From assembly GCA_016630905.1 (NCBI GenBank), contig WBMQ01000006.1, positions 434,001 to 498,000 on the forward strand: DNA of 64,000 bases, read 5' to 3'. Positions 22,136 through 32,639 of the stretch are shown piece by piece (within the stretch, counting starts at the first letter, position 1; every line of letters starts with the position of its first letter). Under the pieces are notes generated by a model. It was not told the DNA's origin and ran no database searches. It saw only the letters and a program-made list of their open reading frames with translations. The stretch is from Capillidium heterosporum (lineage: Eukaryota; Entomophthoromycota; Entomophthoromycetes; Entomophthorales; Capillidiaceae). Both the position numbers and the translations under genes were made by a program.

Positions 22136-23640
22136 GAAGCCTTCATTCGTATACCCTTACTTTTCTGTTTCATAGCATGCTGCATATATATCATCTACAA
22201 ATAATTCAAGCTTCTATTATAAATTTAATACAAAATACTCAATAAATAGACTACTTTATATAGTTTTCACTTTACATATCAATTATTTATATTAGTTTTG
22301 TATTAAAGACTGGCATAAACTAGCAATGAATCTGCGCTACTATTCAAAAGTTTCTGTCCATGGCTCTTTTTAGTATAAACCTTATTTTTTTAGAATACAT
22401 CGCCAAATTTTCAAGATATTTCATGGACTTTACCAATATAGTAATATTTTTGAGGTTGTAAAGTTCATGTATTTCATTTAAGTAGCTAATGAATGTTATC
22501 TGATGAACCTAGGAGCGAATGAATTAAAGACATAGCTTCTTCCTACTATCAAAATATTGTGTTAAAGCCTACTTTTAAGAATGCTTAGCTATAAATTTGC
22601 AAGTTAATATATAGGCCATAATATATGCTTTCTTTTGAACTTTGGAGAGCTGGCTTATATAACGTTATAAATCTTGACCTCTTACATATGTACTATCGAA
22701 TGGTGATATTTTGCACCAAGAACAAGCTATCAGCTATTTTTATTCGATTCACTTGTAATAAAAAAAGAATATCTTCTATAACTTATAGTGTAGGAATAAA
22801 GCCTTTTGCAGTCAATATAGAAAAAATTTGCATTGCTATTAGGCATATACATATAAATTCCAGTAAAGCTTCCTTAAATTATATATTAAGTCCAAAAATC
22901 TCAACCTATCGAAATGTGAACACTGTTGACCTCCAAACAATGGACATCGATAGACTTTCATACCTCTGTTAATCATCAAAGCTAATTTGAAGGTATAGCA
23001 CAGTAAATGTTAGGGTCTATTATTTAATGTTAAATGGGTTAAATATCTGATGCCTAGCTTTATTTAACTGAGTATATCGACTTCAATATGAATTTATAAT
23101 GAATTTATGTGTCCCAGTCCAAATACAGCCAATTTACAAAAAGTAAAAATAAGCACATGCAAATAGCAACTACAAAGAAAGCAAATATAACGTATATGAA
23201 TTAAAAATATATATTAGAGTATAGCTACATTAGTTGATTTTAAACTTTATTTATTAATAGTTTAAAGCAAAGTCATACTCTCGAAATTTTAGCATACTTC
23301 CGATAGTAAATCAATAGCTCTCTCGGTTTAAAAAGTATATTGTAATTAACTTGATACAATTAACTAGAATATAAATAAGTTTGATTGATAAACCTGGAAA
23401 AACACGCAAAAAAATAAACAAATAAAAGCTGCTCTATTGTGGCTTGTTAGGTATACGATTTAGTTGGAATAGCCAACAGATTTATACTTTGATGAAATTA
23501 GTGAGACTTGGAATGGAGTAGAAAAGTGTTTTATTAGGAAATTAGGGATATGAATGCAAATATGTATATGCAGGCCAGCATGGAAGGAATGCTTGAAACA
23601 GCGCTTTATATATGGATAGAAAGGATTTGAATTATGTAGC

Positions 23641-23697
23641 TTAGACGGCTTTGATAGGAGCGTCCTTGATAGTCTTGACGAGTTTGGGCCAGTACAT
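23641..23697 (-). CDS. MYWPK micropeptide, copy 7 (18 aa)
   Basis: Identical protein to copy 4, its mirror. Element variant TTCAGCCTAAA at 23,914-23,924; TATA around 23,780. Confidence 0.62.
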   Translation of the reverse strand: MYWPKLVKTIKDAPIKAV

Positions 23698-24433
23698 TTT
23701 TGTAGATGTGGTAGTAGAGTATTTGATAGTTTTTGAGTATGTCAATTGTTTTGATGTTGTTACTCATTCCGATCACACCTTTATATACTTTCTAAGAAAT
23801 GTTGCATAATTGGGGATCTAAACCAGTCTTTGTAACCTTACTAGCACTATAGCTATTTTCAAGACGATGTTGCCTTCCATAAATGAAAACTTTTCAATCA
23901 CTCAAGCTTAATTCAGCCTAAAATTAATCTGCATATGTCAATAGTGCACCCTATGATCAAAACTAAACTAGAATGTCCGTATCTTAAAGATACCTTATAT
24001 AGTAAGTTCATAAGTTACTGTGTCGTGAAATTACTATTTATTCCACAGCCGAAGCTTTCAGCTTTGGATTCAATCAACTTGGCTACAAATCAGGCAACTT
24101 TACTAGAATCCTATCAAATTTGGAAATATGGCCGTAGCATAGCATCCGAATAACTTAAGTATCTTCCTAATAGAGTAATTTTAGTCTTTGAAATGAAAAT
24201 TGGGAATAGTCAAGGGTTACGAATGGCCTATTGGATTCGTACTACTTTTAGGCTAAATTCAATTTTCTAAAGTCTACACTCTTAGATTACTATCCAATAT
24301 AGGTAATTTTAACTTTAGTTGAGTGTGATGGTTTTCAAAAGGTATATAAACAAGGCGTCGGTGCCAACAATAGACATCAAAACAATTAACAGATTCAAAT
24401 ACTTTCAAGTATCACACTGCCACCTATTCTAAA

Positions 24434-24490
24434 ATGTACTGGCCCAAACTCGTAAAGACTATCAAGAATGCTCCTACCAAGACTGCCTAA
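24434..24490 (+). CDS. MYWPK micropeptide, copy 8 (18 aa)
   Basis: Same protein as copies 2, 3 and 9. Element at 24,247-24,257; TATA at about 24,343-24,350. The longer frame starting at 24,468 is out of phase and not conserved. Confidence 0.62.
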   Translation: MYWPKLVKTIKNAPTKTA

Positions 24491-25458
24491 GTCATCACAC
24501 TCTGACTACATCCATCTACATAGAACCCTATTCCGGCCATTACTGCCATGCCGGTCTGCATATACATACTTAAATCAACCATCATATCTAATGCCTAAAT
24601 ACAATCCTCGTTTTTCCTCATTTACCATTTCTACTGTACTTATGACTGTATTTAACTATTGTTCATTAGCTAAATTAACCTTATTTGACCTATTCTCAAA
24701 TAAGTTGCTCCCTTTAGAGTGTGAATATACATCACGATAATACACAGTCCTGAAACTTTGATAATTGTGATCCATAACAACCCTTCAGCATATCTATTGA
24801 CTGTGAAATGATAGAACTTTCTTCAAGCAGATTCAATCGTGTCACATCATTCATCATTTCTACTACTTAAATGCCAATTGATTCGATATAGCGGAACATT
24901 CGTTTTTGGCGTTATGCACTAGCTCAAGGTGTTCATCTAAAGATTCTATCTAAATTCACCATATTAAATAGGTAATATTAGATATTTTCATAAATGAAAC
25001 TTGTTTCAATTGAAGGAAAATATAAGTTTGCTACATCAATGAGGCATTTAATATTGGATTGAGAATGATGCTGTACACGATTTAATTGCTACAGAATTAA
25101 TTTGATTCTATAGTGCCAATAGAATGCTGAAGAGTTTGTTATACGATCAGCAAGTTTTATCAAAGTTTAGAGATGCTTTATCTAATGGCTGATTGGCTTT
25201 ATTCACAATCTAAATCTAGCAACCTTATTGTAGATACTATATTCAAAATTACAAAGCGTTTAATTATAGTCTAATTGACAGCAATAGATTAAATATCAAG
25301 TTATAAAGTACAAATTAGAATTCGATATATAAGGAAAAGAACAGTTTTATTTAGGCATTAGATATGATGGTTGATTTAAGTATGTATATGCAGACCGGCA
25401 TGGCAGTAATGGCCGGAATAGGGTTCTATGTAGATGGATGTAGTCAGAGTGTGGTGAC

Positions 25459-25515
25459 TTAGGCAGTCTTGGTAGGAGCATTCTTGATAGTCTTTACGAG
25501 TTTGGGCCAGTACAT
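25459..25515 (-). CDS. MYWPK micropeptide, copy 9 (18 aa)
   Basis: Same protein as copies 2, 3 and 8. Element at 25,692-25,702, 177 bp upstream; TATA near 25,600. Confidence 0.62.
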   Translation of the reverse strand: MYWPKLVKTIKNAPTKTA

Positions 25516-26229
25516 TTTAGAATAGGTGGCAGTGTGATACTTGAAAGTATTTGAATCTGTTAATTGTTTTGATGTCTATTGTTGGCACCGACGCCTTGTT
25601 TATATACCTTTTGAAAACCATCACACTCAACTAAAGTTAAAATTACCTATATTGGATAGTAATCTAAGAGTGTAGACTTTAGAAAATTGAATTTAGCCTA
25701 AAAGTAGTACGAATCCAATAGGCCATTCGTAACCCTTGACTATTCCCAATTTTCATTTCAAAGACTAAAATTACTCTATTAGGAAGATACTTAAGTTATT
25801 CGGATGCTATGCTACGGCCATATTTCCAAATTTGATAGGATTCTAGTAAAGTTGCCTGATTTGTAGCCAAGTTGATTGAATCCAAAGCTGAAAGCTTCGG
25901 CTGTGGAATAAATAGTAATTTCACGACACAGTAACTTATGAACTTACTATATAAGGTATCTTTAAGATACGGACATTCTAGTTTAGCTTTGATCACAAGG
26001 TGCCTATTAATTTTAGGCTAAATGAACTTTAAGTGATTGGAAATTTTTCTAATTTGGAAGGTGGTATCTAGCAATACAGGTGTTGTAACTTTAGTTGCGT
26101 GCTACAAATTCTATAATAGTGGGGTGGCTTTAAAAAGGTATATAAGCAAGGGTTCAGAATGAAAAGTAGACATCAAAACAATTACCAGATTCAGACTCTT
26201 CCAAGTATTCTACTACCACATCTACAAAA

Positions 26230-26286
26230 ATGTACTGGCCCAAACTCGTCAAGACTATCAAGGATGTTTCTACCAAGACTGCCTAA
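26230..26286 (+). CDS. MYWPK micropeptide, copy 10 (18 aa)
   Basis: Encodes MYWPKLVKTIKDVSTKTA, one residue different from mirror copy 1 (A17T). Element at 26,012-26,022; TATA at 26,139-26,146. Mirror identity ends about 95 bp downstream. Confidence 0.62.
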   Translation: MYWPKLVKTIKDVSTKTA

Positions 26287-26382
26287 GTTATCACACCACA
26301 CCTACTTTCTCTTCATAGAACACTATTCCAACTATTACTGCTATGTCAGCCTGCATATACATACTTACCTAAACTGTCTCTT

Positions 26383-27665
26383 CTAATACATACACAACGA
26401 TTCATTATATACTATATCCTAATGAATACGACCTACTATTAATAAACTATTCAACTATTTTACAAATATTTTTAATCTGTAATATATAACTTTTACTTTA
26501 TATATTATATGTTTTTTATATATATGCTATTATATTATTTTGACTCATATCTCGAGATTATTAATCTAAATTATTGTTATCTATACAAATATAGAGCAAA
26601 AAAATTTGTATTGTAATCAAACTTTACATTTATCGATAATGACTGATATGTATCTACTATTTTACAAATACAAATAGACTACAAAGATAACTAGCATGCA
26701 AATGGCAAACTTTTAGTTAAGCTTCGATATGGTCAGTAACTTATCGGTTTACCTTCTTTGACCTTAATACATTCCCAATCAACTGTCGCTAGTTTTAATT
26801 CGCAGCTATACATCGCCACATCTTGCAATAAACTCATTCTGATTCTATTGATTCTAATATAATTTTCAACTGTGTAAGTTTTGAATTTTCCTCACATATA
26901 AATAAATTTTGTACTCAACTCAATAACTATTTATAAATATCAATAAGCATTCCAATTAACCTTACCTTGAAACATCTCTTTAATATTACTTTAGCTAGTT
27001 ATATTTACTTTATATATACTTTCGGAATTCATATTTTTACAAATTGAACATAGTAAAGCTCAAACCCATATTGAATAGACCTATAGAGTCAAGTATAAAA
27101 TTTAATAACCGTTCCTAAAATGAAAGGCACTTTACTAGAAATTGTAATTATAAGAAATTTCCCAATACTACTGAACGTCAGGGATAAGATTGATGAATTC
27201 ATCTACTATATACGTATATTTAAGCTAATAGGGGCCTTTTCTAAAGACTAAACTTTAGCAAATATTGAGGTATCAATTATATATAAGTCTATAGCTATTT
27301 TATAAGGCATATAACAGTAGTCTGTATGGATTTAGCAAATTTGAAACCTACTAAGTCTAAAGTCTTAATTAGACTTTTAAAGTATCAAGAAATTTCTGAT
27401 ATGCAAAATTTCCTATATAAATTAAAATAGTAAATAAATAGTCTTGTGAAAGCTATACTGTATTACTACCAAGTTGATATTCAGTTGCTTTATCAGGTTC
27501 TATTGATATGCTTTCTCGAATTACAAGACTCTATTAGGTTTTTAAGGCACAGTTCCATCAGTACAAGGCAGCTTCAAATGGCTATATGAAAATAACATGC
27601 TAAAGCTTACTATGTACATACTATAAAGAAAATCAAACTAATTAAAGTAATTTATTTAAAAAAAA
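26383..27665. other. AT-rich gene-free stretch
   Basis: No gene, element or repeat supported. Confidence 0.4.
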
Positions 27666-27750
27666 TGTAAGTGCACTTTGATAGCAGTACTTTGTAGTAG
27701 TACAATTGCTTTACTTAAGAGTTAGTTGTCTGTTTGGAATATTTTTGTCT

Positions 27751-27845
27751 AGGCTGTCAGAGACAGCTATGGCAGGGGAAACAGATCAGGCTGTCAGAGA
27801 CAGCTATGGCAAGGGAAACAGATCAGGCTGTCGCAACAGCTATAG
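27751..27845. repeat. 37-bp tandem repeat, about 2.6 units
   Basis: Units at 27,751-27,787 and 27,788-27,824 differ by one base; a partial third runs to 27,845. Each contains the dyad GCTGTC-AGA-GACAGC. Confidence 0.85.
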
Positions 27846-28198
27846 TTGATGGTTGAGATCAAGAGGTGAGTAACAGCTATTTGAAAATAGCGAGGTGGAA
27901 CGTTGTCAAGATACCAGCCTTCAATGGCATTCCAAGGGTTTAAATACCCTTTCGGTATCTTGGCAATACTTGCTGAATATCCGAATCCCGATATCAAAAT
28001 GCTATGCTGGTAATAGCTGGGGTTCCTAACTTATAGCCGAGATTATGAATATGGGAAATTGTCAAGAATATCTAATAAATAGAACAGATTTCTGTTCGAA
28101 ACTAGATATAAATGGAAAGTAGAAAATCGAAGATTGGTAAGAGAAAGAAAATAGTATAGTGTGCAAAGAAAATTGGTCGATGACCTTAGATTAGGAAT

Positions 28199-28220
28199 TG
28201 TAACAACCAGGGTTGTTACA
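28199..28220. repeat. Perfect 10-bp inverted repeat with 2-nt loop
   Basis: TGTAACAACC, AG, then its exact reverse complement. It sits at the right end of the LTR-like segment. Confidence 0.85.
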
Positions 28221-28474
28221 AAAAGTACAACAAACATAGTTTATAATTTTTAACAGACCCTGACAACTGATCCGAATTCAAATATGTAGGTCTGAATCTA
28301 ATATTTACAATATACATAGATATCTACTATGTGTCTTAAAATAGAGCAGATATAGTTTATTACACCTATTTCATAGACTTTGCTCAAAATCAATAGTGAG
28401 CAGAGTATAAAAGGAACTCTAAGAACTCTTTCCAAACTAAAAAACTCAAATTCCAAGTACATTTCAACAAAAAA

Positions 28475-28834
28475 ATGAAACTTCATATCCTACCAATTGC
28501 TGTCCTAATCACTACCTTAAATTTCATTACATATATCAACCACTATAACCAAGAGACATCGAATTTGCGAAGCCTACCTTGCCACTATGAGTACTAAATA
28601 GTAAAACGCAACCACAACGTCCTAAACTCCGTCATATTAGCTAAGTGGTTGTTGACAGCGTTGATTTTGAGGTAGTTCACTCTAGTAAATAAAAGGAAGA
28701 AGATCCCTGGGACCAGCTTCAACAATAAATATTATCTCAATGCATGTAAGGTTAATGATAAAGCTGCTTGTGCTGCCGAGACGGCTGAAAATCTGGCTAA
28801 AAGGAAAGTCAGGTACCTCCTTTTGCGTAAATAA
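28475..28834 (+). pseudogene. Decayed small secreted protein gene (two in-frame stops)
   Basis: A strong promoter-like start (TATAAAAG about 65 bp upstream, then an A-rich leader into AAAATGAAA) leads to a hydrophobic signal-like N-terminus (MKLHILPIAVLITTL) and 40 codons before TAA at 28,595. The same frame stays protein-like beyond it, passes a second stop (TAG near 28,673), and ends in a Lys/Ala/Cys-rich part including AACAAETAENLAKRK before a final TAA at 28,832. Continuous phase over 120 codons suggests a former gene killed by point mutations. Alternatively only the first 40-residue peptide is made. Family not recognised. Confidence 0.4.
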
Positions 28835-30693
28835 AATAACTCGTCGAATTGCTAGATAGACTGATAATATGGTATACATTCTTGTTGGATATTTACGATG
28901 TTATATTTTTCATGAGGACGATGACGGATCCTCCTTGCTTCGTATCAATTTTGAAGTGCAAATGGGCAAAGTTGTTTTGATTTATTGAATGAATATCTAA
29001 AAACAAGAGGATGGGCCTTTAAATATTGACAACTATTGAACAAAAACAATATATGCCAATTAAGATAGTTTATTAGGCCTCGTAATTGAAGGTATCTCTA
29101 ACAAGCTGGCTGACTCGGTTGATATTTGCAATAGTACTACAGTAAATCTCTTAATGATATATAGTTGGTTAAGGTTTTTAAAAAGATATAATAAGTATCT
29201 ACCTAATTATGGAATGAAATCGAGCAATCTTGTTCCAATGCATGGTAAATATGCTAAGAGTCCATCTTTTATATGGATCCAACCTTTTTAGAAATAAATC
29301 GTCATTCCTTACCTGCAAAAACTTTAAGCCCTTTATTTTCACAAGTCTACTAAGTTACTGACAGCATATATAGTTTATCCAAAAGGTTGAAGGAGTTCAT
29401 AGTGACAGTTTTCGAGCTTTTCTCAAGTTGATGCAAACTCTGTTCATATATTAGAGATTTGATATATTTAATTTTAACCTTATCGAATTCAAGTCCTCAA
29501 GAGCTAAGGGTGATGAATTTACTTTGGATCGTACAAATAGATTTATACGACTAGAGACATATGTTTCCAAACTTAAGCTCCTAATTACCATCTGCAGAAT
29601 CTCCTCAATTCAAAGACCTGAAAACCAAGATTAGTTAGAATCGAGGTCAGATCAGTTAAATTCTTTACCAGCTTTGTAAATTCGAAGTATATAATGGCAT
29701 TAGAACTAAAGTTAGCAAGCTTACGTTTGGTTGTAGGGTTGATATCCAACAGAGCTCCTAAAAGTTTAAAAAGTTCAAGTATGGCAGCTGACAACAAAAA
29801 CTTTTGCCAGTAATTCAACGAACATCGTACTTACTTTACCTAAGCAACATCAACTAGGCTTCTAAGGTATCATCGTTAACAAGATATCCATGAATACAAG
29901 CCATACCTGATCACTTGATTATGTTGAGGCTACATAGTAATATTAGTTCACATAAAAGTATTCAAGATCTTACTGCTACAGTGACCTAGCCTTGCTAACT
30001 TAGCTAAACGCAAAAGTAATCAACGATAAAACTCCCAATAAACTCAGTAGGCTAAGTAATTTGACCCTACAGCTTGCCAGACTTCTTAGTTTAAATACTA
30101 TGTGAATAGATTGTCAAAGGCTTCGTATCGGATGTCTTAATTAGTTTTATCAATAGATCTAAGCTTTTAAAGGTAAAGTTGAGCAAATTGATCCCTTTCG
30201 TAATAAACCTTTAATCTGCCATGCTAATACTATATATAAATCTAATAAGGCAATTTTATGTTCCTAAATACATTACTTACCTTGAAATTTGAAAACTTCA
30301 ATGTATGAATGCAAAAAGCTATGGTTGTTTGAAAATCTGATGAAAAATATACATGTTAAATATACAAAAGTAGGGTGATAATAGGTTATCTAGCCATTTC
30401 AAAGCATTATTTGAAGGTGGTTTTATCAAATATACTTTATACTGTCAAGCCACATCTATATACGATAACTTAAACCTTAATTTTTGATCGCCTAGCTTGA
30501 AACTTGGAAGCTCAGAATAGAAAAAATATATAATGATACTGCTGAACAACAATAAGTCTATTTGCTTGAACTTCAGAACGAAAGGCCTCTTAAATTGTAA
30601 ATATATACACCACAAAGTCATTGGTACTCAGCCACCTATACCCAAAACGTACTAAACTAAAAAAGAAACTAACTAAAAAGAAAATTTAATCCC
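28835..30693. other. Largely gene-free; one possible small exon pair
   Basis: On the minus strand, 29,585-29,818 contains a plausible 51-nt intron (GTAAAG...branch-like CTAACTAAT...TTTTCAG) between two short open segments, but no ATG in frame and no recognisable product, so it is not called as a gene. Confidence 0.3.
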
Positions 30694-31917
30694 TCAACTT
30701 GACTCTTCCAGCTTATCCATCAAACTAACGACCCTAACTTTTACATTCTCGATCTCTACCTCAACTTCTCTACACATCCTATCTAATGGTAAATCGTTAG
30801 GATCATATCCAAACGGATTTTCGATCTCCTGGCCGATAGCATCAATCCCATATAGAGTAAAACTTACGACAGCGACTAAGGGTAAGGCTAACCATTTCAA
30901 ATCGACTAAGGTGAACGGTAATACCAACAAGTAGAAAGTGACGGCTTGCTTGAGGTGGATGAGGTAGGCTAAAGGGATAGGGGTCCGCATAATCCGCTCC
31001 AACCCAGAGAAGCTTTCAACTAGGCTTGTCAAGAACCCGTTCATGGCGTTGTTGACCTGGGGGTCGATATTGTTACTTTGACGGTTCTTGAAGATGTACT
31101 GATTGATATAGTAGATAATCTCCATCGGTAAGTTGACCTGCAGCTCCTCGTGGTGGGTGGTGGATGGTGTACCATCGATATCCAACTCTAAGTTGGGTAG
31201 TGTATTCATAGTATTGTATCCTGATTGATAAGAATTGGAAAAGCTAGACATCAAAGGCTGCTGTTCCCCTTCGACTTCGTTGTTAAAGTCGTTGACCGAA
31301 GTTAGGTTGGCTGAACTGTTGTTGATAAAGTTGAAACTCTGCAGCTTAGTCGGTAAATACTTGTCCAAAAGTTTGTGCTGGATAGGGATCTCGTCTCGCA
31401 GATAAAATTTAGTGATGAAGTTGAAGGCGATAATCATGTCCATTATGCGAATTTTTTCTTCGAGTTCGGCTTTTGTTTTGTAGGGAACCATGTAGATGGC
31501 TCGTACTAAGTTTCTAGAAGAAGATTTGATGGTGGTCCAAAGTCGTCGACCTTCGTAGTACCGATCGTAAGCGGTGTTGGTACGGAAGACTAAAAGTAGA
31601 CCCACTACTACAGATAACGAAGGCACTACAAAATTAAATTAATAAAAGGATAAGCATTTATGATAAAAGTTGTTAATGTCACCTATAGAGTTTGGTAAAT
31701 CCAAAGGTACTTTGTAGTACAATCTTAAGAAGACTACTAAGGCGGCAAATAAAGTCTGACTTGCAACTGGGACTATAACGGAAGGTATAACGGAACCTCG
31801 GTATCTTAACAAGTCGGGGTAACTTACCCAACTACGCGATACAGTTGGTGAAATGTAACTTTCAGTGAAGGTGTTTTGACGGCTACTTAGGTTAGATGTT
31901 GGGTTATACTCACTCAT
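30694..31917 (-). CDS. Bestrophin-like/RFP-TM (UPF0187) anion channel
   Basis: Two exons (31,917-31,683 and 31,625-30,694) around a 57-nt intron give 388 residues, typical for this fungal membrane family related to bestrophin chloride channels. Seen: N-terminal RSWVSYPDLLRYRGSVIPSV leading into the first membrane span; after the intron the family signature LLLVFRTNTAYDRYYEGR; a long hydrophilic Asn/Ser-rich insertion (about residues 135-190); then paired hydrophobic segments (AVTFYLLVLPFTLVDL, LALPLVAVVSFTLYGIDAIG) and the hallmark EIENPFGYDPNDLPLD near the C-terminus. Splicing restores the exact signature, so the intron is secure. Expected to sit in the plasma or an organelle membrane; substrate in this organism is not known. 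Intact. Confidence 0.88.
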
Positions 31918-32156
31918 CTCTTACTACTGCTAATTGTGTTGATGTTGGCAAAATGAAACGGGTAATTTTTTGGCAAAGATGAGTTTTAGATTATGTGGAT
32001 TGGAATTGGTAATTTTCCGTCTGTTTGGTTCACAGACCCCACTTGAGCTTTATCATAAGATAGAGTTAATATATTGAGAGGATCTTTTATGTATTTAATT
32101 TGATTAACGTGACGTCTTACATAATTTTTATTTAGGATTTACAGCTGGTATTTTAG

Positions 32157-32604
32157 CTAGTTAATGGAAAATATGTAATAGATTGAGGTTCTAGAAAAAC
32201 CTGATAGACTGTTCAGATTTGTCGTATAAATTTTTAAAAGCACCATTGTAAAAATTACCCAGCTTTGCTGAACAGAGTAGGTGTAGTATTCCAATATCAT
32301 CGTCGAAACATTATAGCAAAAGATGAGGTATGTACAAACTATAAACTGTGCAGGCATATAAACCAAATCAAATTCACTTTATTAAAGATAAATATCAACC
32401 CATACTTACAGGCTTGTAAGTTAGATGCTCATTCGTTCTGGAGGGGTACAAGACGGTAAGAACCTCGATTAACTTTTCCATCTTTACCGTATCATCTTTA
32501 GCCTTACTCTTCAACGTGGTGGGCTTGGACTCAAAGCTAAAGAAGCTAGGACGAGTGTTGATGGACTGGGAGGTCATGATAGAGCCGAAGAAAGCTGAAG
32601 ACAT
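32157..32604 (-). CDS. Unrecognised two-exon protein (about 127 aa)
   Basis: Exon 1 (32,604-32,410, 65 codons) is convincing: a balanced composition, ATG in CAAAGATGTCT context, ending at a canonical GTAAGTATG donor. Exon 2 (32,345-32,157) follows an acceptor TGCACAG and stays in phase to a TAG, but is hydrophobic and AT-rich, so its limits are uncertain. The first part is Ser/Thr/Lys-rich and then helical (KMEKLIEVLTVLYPSR); the second could span a membrane once or twice. I do not recognise the protein. It lies head-to-tail upstream of the bestrophin gene on the same strand. Confidence 0.4.
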
Positions 32605-32639
32605 CTTTGTTATAGTTCAATTCAATATAATATAAAATA

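Larger units (their letters stand above)
23953..25994. repeat. Nested palindrome in the right arm (centre about 24.97 kb)
   Basis: Mirror image of the left nested palindrome, with the same two near-identical 0.65-kb ends around copies 8 and 9 and a gene-free middle. It differs from the left one by a few substitutions and small indels near 24,600-24,750. Confidence 0.85.
13335..26382. repeat. Giant imperfect palindrome (about 13 kb, centre about 19.87 kb) carrying ten micropeptide genes
   Basis: The left half reads as the reverse complement of the right half. Mirror-paired positions add to 39,717-39,748 throughout: 13,490/26,230, 14,205/25,515, 15,299/24,434, 16,037/23,697, 17,725/22,022. The outer arms (13.335-16.4 and 23.35-26.38 kb) are nearly identical, the 16.4-18.7/21.0-23.3 parts are diverged, and 18.77-19.5/20.24-20.97 is again nearly identical. 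Similarity can be followed inwards to about 19.63/20.12, leaving a central part of under about 0.5 kb that does not clearly pair. Peptide-gene orientation alternates along each arm. No transposase, integrase or conserved gene is seen inside. Confidence 0.9.
27666..28220 (-). mobile_element. Possible solo-LTR-like remnant
   Basis: The segment starts TGTAAG and ends TTGTTACA, giving short TGTAA...TTACA inverted ends as in LTRs, with TATA-like sequences inside when read on the minus strand. Flanks are A-rich and do not give an exact target duplication. No internal retroelement coding sequence is present. Weak: the composition differs somewhat from the surroundings, but no second copy is seen in this window. 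Confidence 0.25.

Noticed and set aside
22625-22972. 115-codon frame in the inner right arm
   Set aside because: No counterpart on the mirrored arm, no domain, AT-driven composition.
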